Origin: an uncultured Bacilli bacterium | GTDB taxonomy: Bacteria; Bacillota_I; Bacilli_A; RF39; UBA660 | Direction of reading: 5' to 3' | Length of the DNA stretch: 9,749 bases | Assembly (NCBI GenBank): GCA_947626445.1 | Contig: CANQSC010000044.1 | Coordinates: 1-9,749 of the forward strand | Shown here: one piece after another, positions 5,961-9,749 of the stretch | How the letters are laid out: the number at the start of each line of letters is the position of its first letter | Numbering within the stretch: position 1 is the first letter of the stretch | Notes under the pieces: generated by a model | Told to the model about the DNA's origin: nothing | The model's input: only the letters and a program-made list of their open reading frames with translations | Database searches by the model: none | Translations under genes and position numbers: made by a program

Positions 5961-6587
5961 TTCATCTCCTTCATATAATTTATCTAGAAATTCTTCATCA
6001 TTACATAAAAACATATACATTAATCTTTTGATAAAATCTTTTTCTTTGATAATATCATTATAACCCATCTTTTTTAAATATGCAAGATTTATATTATAAT
6101 ATTTTATCTTTATTCCTAATGGTATTCCTATTTTTCTTTCTCTCATCTCACTTTCATATATAAATTCATCATAACCATAATAATCAAAACCATCAATATT
6201 AATACTGTATACTTCTTTTATATTACTATAATCTTCTTTATTTTTGATATCTTTTACATATAATAAACAAACATATGAAAAGTTTTTATTTAATAATGAT
6301 TGATAATTATTATAATTAAATTCAAATGAAAAATAAGCTTTTTTATTTTTATAGACTAAATCAGCTTCAGAATTAATATTATATTTATTAAGACCTATTT
6401 CGGGATAGACTATTTCAAAATCATTATCTAACTTTTTAACAGGAATTTTTAAGATATCACTTAATATTCTTAATATTACTTTTTTACCTAATTCTTCATC
6501 ACTAGTAAATATTTTTTTGACAATTTTATCATTTAATAAATAAAATTTTTCAACCTTTTTATTCTTCTTTTCAATATCGTTTTTCAT
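5721..6587 (-). CDS. Rpn/PDDEXK_2-family protein (PD-(D/E)XK nuclease-like), 288 aa
   Basis: Members are often labelled 'PD-(D/E)XK nuclease family transposase'; characterised Rpn proteins are DNA nucleases with recombination-promoting or antiphage activity. The start FYLLNDKIVKKIFTSDEEL and the layout (restriction-endonuclease-like core about 12-190, charged C-terminal tail about 206-288) fit. The likely active site is D76 (in EADLVY) and E89 (in FSFEFN). The usual third residue (Gln in IEMQ-type motifs) is N91, so activity may be altered or lost. I start at the ATG at 6587: an ATG four codons earlier (6599) touches the AGGAG directly and cannot be used, while 6587 is 12 bases away, the same spacing as in the 79-aa gene. 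It is the first gene of a two-gene operon, with an internal start that could yield the tail alone. No inverted repeats or target duplications flank it, so I do not call a mobile element. Confidence 0.85.
   Translation of the reverse strand: MKNDIEKKNKKVEKFYLLNDKIVKKIFTSDEELGKKVILRILSDILKIPVKKLDNDFEIVYPEIGLNKYNINSEADLVYKNKKAYFSFEFNYNNYQSLLNKNFSYVCLLYVKDIKNKEDYSNIKEVYSINIDGFDYYGYDEFIYESEMRERKIGIPLGIKIKYYNINLAYLKKMGYNDIIKEKDFIKRLMYMFLCNDEEFLDKLYEGDEMMNAFRKKVNDVLENIDVLMYYDRDKLLREGAYDDGKEEGEKKKSLEIAKNLINQKINIDIISKATGLPKEEIKTLQGA
5809..5906. repeat. 98-bp direct repeat, copy in the large Rpn-like gene
   Basis: Partner of 5562-5659, offset by 247 bases, with 96 of 98 positions identical by eye. It lies in the part of the large gene that encodes the C-terminal tail, so recombination between the copies would delete 247 bp and fuse the large gene in frame to the end of the small one (247 is not a multiple of three, but it spans a stop codon and the intergenic gap; both copies are read in their own frame). 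Confidence 0.9.
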
Positions 6588-6599
6588 TAATTTTATCAT

Positions 6600-6733
6600 C
6601 TCCTCTCATCAAATTCTGTTGTTTTTGAAAAAACGATTAATTTTAAAAAATTCTAAAAATTACATAAACTTCCTCCTCTCATCAAGAGTAAATCTAATTT
6701 ACTCTTCTACCCATATATTACCTATAAGGGTAG
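6600..6733 (-). promoter_or_regulatory. Structured leader of the Rpn-like operon
   Basis: On the minus strand the leader starts with a hairpin, CTACCC 6707-6712 with GGGTAG 6728-6733, with a TATA/TATA inner stem across one A/A mismatch. A perfect 10-bp hairpin (AAGAGTAAAT 6684-6693 with ATTTACTCTT 6697-6706) follows, and then TTGATGAGAGGAGG. This strong ribosome site is followed six bases later by ATG-TAA, a start codon with an immediate stop. The 13-bp unit TTGATGAGAGGAG recurs 73 bases on (6673-6685 and 6600-6612), where it serves the real gene. A poor promoter match, TTGATG-17-TAATTT (6657-6685), exists, but no convincing promoter is seen elsewhere. The function is unknown: it could be a translational decoy, an attenuation leader, or scar tissue of another copy. 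Confidence 0.5.
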
Positions 6734-6766
6734 CGATTTCCTTTTTTTTGAAAAATAAAACATAAA

Positions 6767-6800
6767 AAAAATGTATGCAATTTTTTTTGCACACATTTTT
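6767..6800 (-). terminator. Terminator of the LCP gene
   Basis: AAAAATGT (6767-6774) pairs with ACATTTTT (6793-6800), and TGCAA (6776-6780) pairs with TTGCA (6787-6791), around one A/C mismatch and a six-T loop. On the minus strand the stem runs into a T-tract. It lies 14 bases beyond the LCP stop codon. Confidence 0.85.
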
Positions 6801-6814
6801 AAGAATAATTTTTA

Positions 6815-8914
6815 CTATTGAAGAGCATTGTCAGAAGATGTTGGATTACCAGGAATTGTTGGTTCCACATCATTTTCACCTTCATCTTCATCTTCATCAC
6901 TAGGTTTAACTTCTCCTGTGTCTTCTTTATTATTTTCATCATTATCTACAGTTGGCTTTTTATCAGAATTTTTAGTAGAGTCATCATCATTTTTTTCTTC
7001 TTCTTTTGGTTTATCACTATCTAATTCTGTGTCTTCATCGTTATCGGTTTCATCAGTTTTATTATTTTCTTCACTATAATTATTAACATAGATAGTAAAT
7101 CCAGAAATATTTTTTAGTAAAGTTCCTTCTGATACACTTTGTTTTAAGATAATGCCTTCAATTTCGTTTGGATCACTTATATATTCAATATTAAGGGATA
7201 GATTATTACTATTAGCAAATGATTTAGCTTTACTTACACTTTCACCTCTAAAGTTAGGCATAAAGGTAAATGCTGCATCACCATAAATACCTTTACCAAT
7301 TATTTCACTACTACGTTCATAATCTTCTTTGTAATCATATTTAAATGTTCTAATAGTTTCGCTCTTAAGAATACCTAAATTTTCTTTCATTGCTTCTTTA
7401 ATAGCTTCTAGACTATCATCATAATATCCTAAAGCACTTACTTGATAGCCTCCCATATAAGCATCAATATTATAATAAGTTAAATAAGTTTTTTGAATAT
7501 TAATAAAATCATTTCCTGATAAAGCTTGAACTAACATTGATTTAATAGTTTGATAGAAAGATAGTATTTGGGTTGTTTTCATATTAGTGGCAATATGTTT
7601 ACTAATTGTATCTAAGACATTTTCAAAATCAGCTATTGATGTATTTTTTACCATTTTTTCGCCAATTGCTTGAATTACTAATTGTTGATGACGACCTCTT
7701 GCTATATCTCCTTCTAAATATCCATAACGATTTCTAGCATAAGCTAAGGCTTGTTCACCATTTAAGTGTTGCATACCAGTATCCATACAAATTAAATGTT
7801 CTTCAAATCTTCGTAAAGAATCTTGTTCACAAAGTCTTCCACCATAAGCATTATAATAATATTCATAATCAGGAACTTCAACGTCAACATCAATGCCTTC
7901 AATAGTTTCAACTAAATCTACAACAGCTTTAAAATCAACTTTAACAAAATAATCAATATCAATATCAGTTAAATTTTCAATAGTATCTACCACGCAACTA
8001 GTGCCACCATAAGCTGCTGAATTAATTTTACTTAAGCGGTCATTATTACAAGATATTGGTACATATAAATCTCTTGGAATACTAAACATCGTAGCATTTA
8101 AAGTTTGAGGATTAAAAGTAATAAGCATTAGAGTATCACCATTAAAAGCAGCATTAGGGTCTAGTCTTTCCGTATATTCAGAATCAACTCCTAAAACTAA
8201 AACTGTAAATGGTTCAGTTAAACTCTTAGTTGAAATCATTTCACTTTCTTCCGTTTTCATTTCTTTAGAATATGTTTTAACAACTTTAGTATCTTGTAAT
8301 ATATTTTGATATTTTTCTTCATTTCCTAACAATACCGGATAATCCTTAGAAATGAATATTCCATCAACTTCATGATTATATAAAGCTGAAGCTAAAATAT
8401 GAATGTCATTATAATCTTCACTTTTAATTTCATTTTTAATATTTTCTTTTTCAATCATTTCTTTAGCTAGAATATAATTTTCCCGATTATTTTCATTATT
8501 AATCATACCTAATACGGAATCATCAGTAAGTTCAGTATCCTTCATTGTTAATAAAACTGTTGTATAAGTAGATGTATCACTTTTGGTAAAATTATCTAAA
8601 ACATTATAAATACGATTAATATAATAACTAGAAACCCCAAATATAATCGTAAAGATAAAAACAAATATTGTAAAAGGAATAAATATTTTTTTCTTTCTTT
8701 CAAACATTGACGCTAGACCAAAAATCATATATAGAATAGCAAATATACCAAAAAAGATTAAAACTAATATTCTTATAAAAGTTTCTATTCCTTTTAATAG
8801 TAATAAATTTCTTAAAAAGAAAACATAAAATACAATATATAATGTTAAGCCAGTAAAATAAAATATTTTATAACCTGTCCCGGCATGTTTTAATTTTCTA
8901 AATAATACTTTCAT
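6815..8914 (-). CDS. LytR-CpsA-Psr (LCP) family cell-wall protein with PASTA domain and acidic tail
   Basis: LCP enzymes at the outer face of the membrane move glycopolymers such as teichoic acids or capsule from undecaprenyl carriers to peptidoglycan. Numbering from the ATG at 8914 (699 aa): three membrane segments (about 17-40, 46-68, 77-99); an extracytoplasmic accessory region (about 116-211) resembling the pre-domain of CpsA-like or solute-binding proteins; the LCP domain (about 235-420) with FTVLVLGVD, GDTLML (259-264), SIPRD (278-282), KINSAAYGG (296-304), LNGEQALAYARNR and DIARGRHQQ; one PASTA domain (about 549-610); then about 86 residues of which roughly 40% are Asp/Glu. Cysteines 289, 307, 362 and 376 could form disulfides outside the cell. 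The upstream GTG at 8926 would leave a leader of only about 11 bases and no ribosome site; the ATG has GTGGG 7 bases before it. It is monocistronic, with its own promoter and terminator. Confidence 0.93.
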   Translation of the reverse strand: MKVLFRKLKHAGTGYKIFYFTGLTLYIVFYVFFLRNLLLLKGIETFIRILVLIFFGIFAILYMIFGLASMFERKKKIFIPFTIFVFIFTIIFGVSSYYINRIYNVLDNFTKSDTSTYTTVLLTMKDTELTDDSVLGMINNENNRENYILAKEMIEKENIKNEIKSEDYNDIHILASALYNHEVDGIFISKDYPVLLGNEEKYQNILQDTKVVKTYSKEMKTEESEMISTKSLTEPFTVLVLGVDSEYTERLDPNAAFNGDTLMLITFNPQTLNATMFSIPRDLYVPISCNNDRLSKINSAAYGGTSCVVDTIENLTDIDIDYFVKVDFKAVVDLVETIEGIDVDVEVPDYEYYYNAYGGRLCEQDSLRRFEEHLICMDTGMQHLNGEQALAYARNRYGYLEGDIARGRHQQLVIQAIGEKMVKNTSIADFENVLDTISKHIATNMKTTQILSFYQTIKSMLVQALSGNDFINIQKTYLTYYNIDAYMGGYQVSALGYYDDSLEAIKEAMKENLGILKSETIRTFKYDYKEDYERSSEIIGKGIYGDAAFTFMPNFRGESVSKAKSFANSNNLSLNIEYISDPNEIEGIILKQSVSEGTLLKNISGFTIYVNNYSEENNKTDETDNDEDTELDSDKPKEEEKNDDDSTKNSDKKPTVDNDENNKEDTGEVKPSDEDEDEGENDVEPTIPGNPTSSDNALQ

Positions 8915-8975
8915 TGAGTAACCCACTTTCTTATTTCTAAAACATTATATAATAAAATAAAAAAATACTCAATGA
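8911..8975. repeat. 10-bp inverted repeat around the LCP promoter
   Basis: TCATTGAGTA (8911-8920) and TACTCAATGA (8966-8975) are perfect reverse complements separated by 45 bases. One arm covers the LCP start codon, the other covers its -35 box, and the -10 lies between. It could be a pair of regulator sites; in DNA this AT-rich, a chance match is also quite possible. Confidence 0.45.
8944..8972 (-). promoter_or_regulatory. Promoter of the LCP gene
   Basis: On the minus strand, TTGAGT (8967-8972), a 17-base spacer and a perfect TATAAT (8944-8949) make a strong housekeeping promoter. The start is expected near 8937, about 22 bases before the chosen ATG. Confidence 0.85.
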
Positions 8976-9032
8976 TAGAACGATGAATTTTTGATAAAAT
9001 TAATGTCGAAATAAATTTTAATTTACTTGATA

Positions 9033-9053
9033 TTACTTTACATTTAAAAGTAA
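9033..9053. promoter_or_regulatory. Small palindrome upstream of the SH3 gene promoter
   Basis: TTACTTT (9033-9039) and AAAGTAA (9047-9053) form a 7-bp inverted repeat with a 7-base centre, just upstream of the promoter at 9062-9090. A second, weaker repeat, CTTTAA (9061-9066) with TTAAAG (9074-9079), overlaps the -35 position. Either may be an operator; the support is only position and symmetry. The rest of the divergent intergenic stretch holds nothing else that I can name. Confidence 0.3.
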
Positions 9054-9061
9054 GGTCAATC

Positions 9062-9107
9062 TTTAATGTTTTTTTAAAGTTTGCTATAATGTAAGTGCAA
9101 AGGAGGT
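9062..9107 (+). promoter_or_regulatory. Promoter and ribosome site of the SH3-domain gene
   Basis: TATAAT (9085-9090) with TGC before it is an extended -10; the -35 position (9062-9067, TTTAAT, 17-base spacing) is weak. AAAGGAGGT (9099-9107) is a near-perfect ribosome site 8 bases before the GTG at 9115. The ATG at 9108 is too close to it and its frame stops after six codons. Confidence 0.8.
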
Positions 9108-9114
9108 ATGATTA

Positions 9115-9749
9115 GTGAAAAAGATTAAGATGTTATGTTTTTTTGTTATGGTTATTTCCTTTTCATGCCTTACAATAGTTAAAGCTGATACAAGAGGGTA
9201 TATAACTGGTGATGATGTCTTCTTTAGAAGTGGTGCTGGAACCAATTTCTCAACTCTTGATACTTTAAATGTTGGTGATGAAGTAATATTTAATAGTATG
9301 AATAAAGTTAATGGTCCAGGTTGTGATGGATGGTATAGTTTAACTTATAATAATAAAAAAGGTTATGTATGTAGTAGTTATGTTAGTTTAACTAAACCTA
9401 ATGGTAGTGATATTTCTTATAATAGACCTTGGACTAGTCCTAAAAAAGCTATTTTTGGGGGAGCTGAATTTATTAGTGATGGTTATATTAATGCTGGACA
9501 ATTTACAAGTTATTTAAAAAAGTTTAATGTTAATCCTAATGCTTATTATCCATTATATAATCATCAATATATGTTTAATATTGCCGCACCTTGTAGTGAA
9601 GCTTATTCATCTTATATATCTTATAGAGATAATGGTTTACTTAATTTACCTTTAGAGTTTACAATACCTTTATTTAATAAGATGCCAAATACAACTAAAC
9701 ATCCAACTGATAGTGTACCTAAACAAAATAATACCAAAGTTACTGATAA
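9115..9749 (+). CDS. Secreted bacterial SH3-domain protein, probable cell-wall hydrolase, 3' end outside window
   Basis: An open frame of 211 codons from a GTG start, with no stop before the window ends. Residues 1-24 are a signal peptide: lysines, a hydrophobic core from 7 to 22, and probable cleavage after VKA. No lipobox is seen. Residues 28-91 form a type 3 bacterial SH3 domain (VFFRSGAGTNFSTL, LNVGDEV, WYSL, GYVCSSYV) that binds the wall peptide; C70 and C86 could pair. Residues about 112-195 (GGAEFISDGYINAGQFTSYL, YNHQYM, FTIPLFNKMP) resemble a region I associate with N-acetylglucosaminidase-type wall hydrolases of Bacillota, but the catalytic part would lie beyond the window, so the activity is inferred. 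A Thr/Asn/Pro-rich linker then begins. It is divergent from the LCP gene, in keeping with a cell-wall role. Confidence 0.88.
   Translation, partial: MKKIKMLCFFVMVISFSCLTIVKADTRGYITGDDVFFRSGAGTNFSTLDTLNVGDEVIFNSMNKVNGPGCDGWYSLTYNNKKGYVCSSYVSLTKPNGSDISYNRPWTSPKKAIFGGAEFISDGYINAGQFTSYLKKFNVNPNAYYPLYNHQYMFNIAAPCSEAYSSYISYRDNGLLNLPLEFTIPLFNKMPNTTKHPTDSVPKQNNTKVTD

Noticed and set aside
5721..6587. Insertion sequence or transposon, suggested by the family label 'transposase'
   Set aside because: No terminal inverted repeats or target duplications frame the genes; the family name is historical and members act as nucleases without transposon ends.
6818..7079. Two plus-strand open frames rich in Phe/Ile and in Ser/Leu
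   Set aside because: They are antisense to the Asp/Glu-rich tail of the LCP protein; the bias comes from complementing GAT/GAA repeats, and neither has a ribosome site.
9020..9100. WalR-type direct repeat before the SH3 gene
   Set aside because: One TGTAAA half-site occurs on the minus strand, but the second half-site at the required spacing does not match.
1..9749. CRISPR array or tRNA/rRNA genes
   Set aside because: No regularly spaced repeats were seen, and no cloverleaf or rRNA-like stretch was found apart from the T-box leader.

Overview
The window looks like a chromosomal segment of a very AT-rich, low-GC Gram-positive bacterium of the Bacillota. The likeliest source is an uncultured gut Bacilli lineage (RF39/Erysipelotrichales-like), which I infer from protein style and cannot prove without a search. 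Supporting signs are a transcription-attenuating tRNA-Phe T-box in front of pheST, strong AGGAGG ribosome sites, hairpin plus U-tract terminators, a LytR-CpsA-Psr cell-wall protein, and rubrerythrin beside a superoxide dismutase. Tryptophan is read from TGG and no in-frame TGA interrupts the long genes, so the standard bacterial code fits.

Layout. Bases 1-753 carry a rubrerythrin gene that ends at a bidirectional terminator shared with a convergent 128-aa gene of unknown function (753-1139, minus). Bases 1187-1232 hold back-to-back promoters, one for that unknown gene and one for the Phe T-box leader (about 1239-1448). The leader controls the pheS-pheT operon (1464-4816). pheT meets a convergent Fe/Mn-type superoxide dismutase gene (4809-5411, minus); the coding regions overlap by 8 bases, and one perfect 12-bp hairpin inside the overlap zone ends both transcripts.

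Bases 5446-6733 (minus) form a small operon of Rpn-family (PD-(D/E)XK) proteins: an unusual hairpin-rich leader, a 288-aa Rpn-like protein, and a 79-aa protein that repeats its C-terminal tail. Inside the large gene, a good ribosome site followed by ATG would start a 79-residue C-terminal product. The downstream stand-alone gene has the same length and aligns to it without gaps. This resembles Rpn nucleases that are held in check by an intragenic C-terminal antitoxin, here with an extra free-standing copy of the tail. It is the most interesting part of the window.

Bases 6767-8972 (minus) hold a large membrane-anchored LCP protein with three N-terminal membrane segments, an extracytoplasmic accessory region, the LCP enzyme domain, one PASTA domain and a strongly acidic tail, with its own promoter and terminator. 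Divergent from it, at 9115, starts a secreted SH3-domain protein with a GTG start that runs off the end of the window. The last two genes point to cell-wall assembly and remodelling; rubrerythrin and superoxide dismutase point to an anaerobe or microaerophile coping with oxygen.
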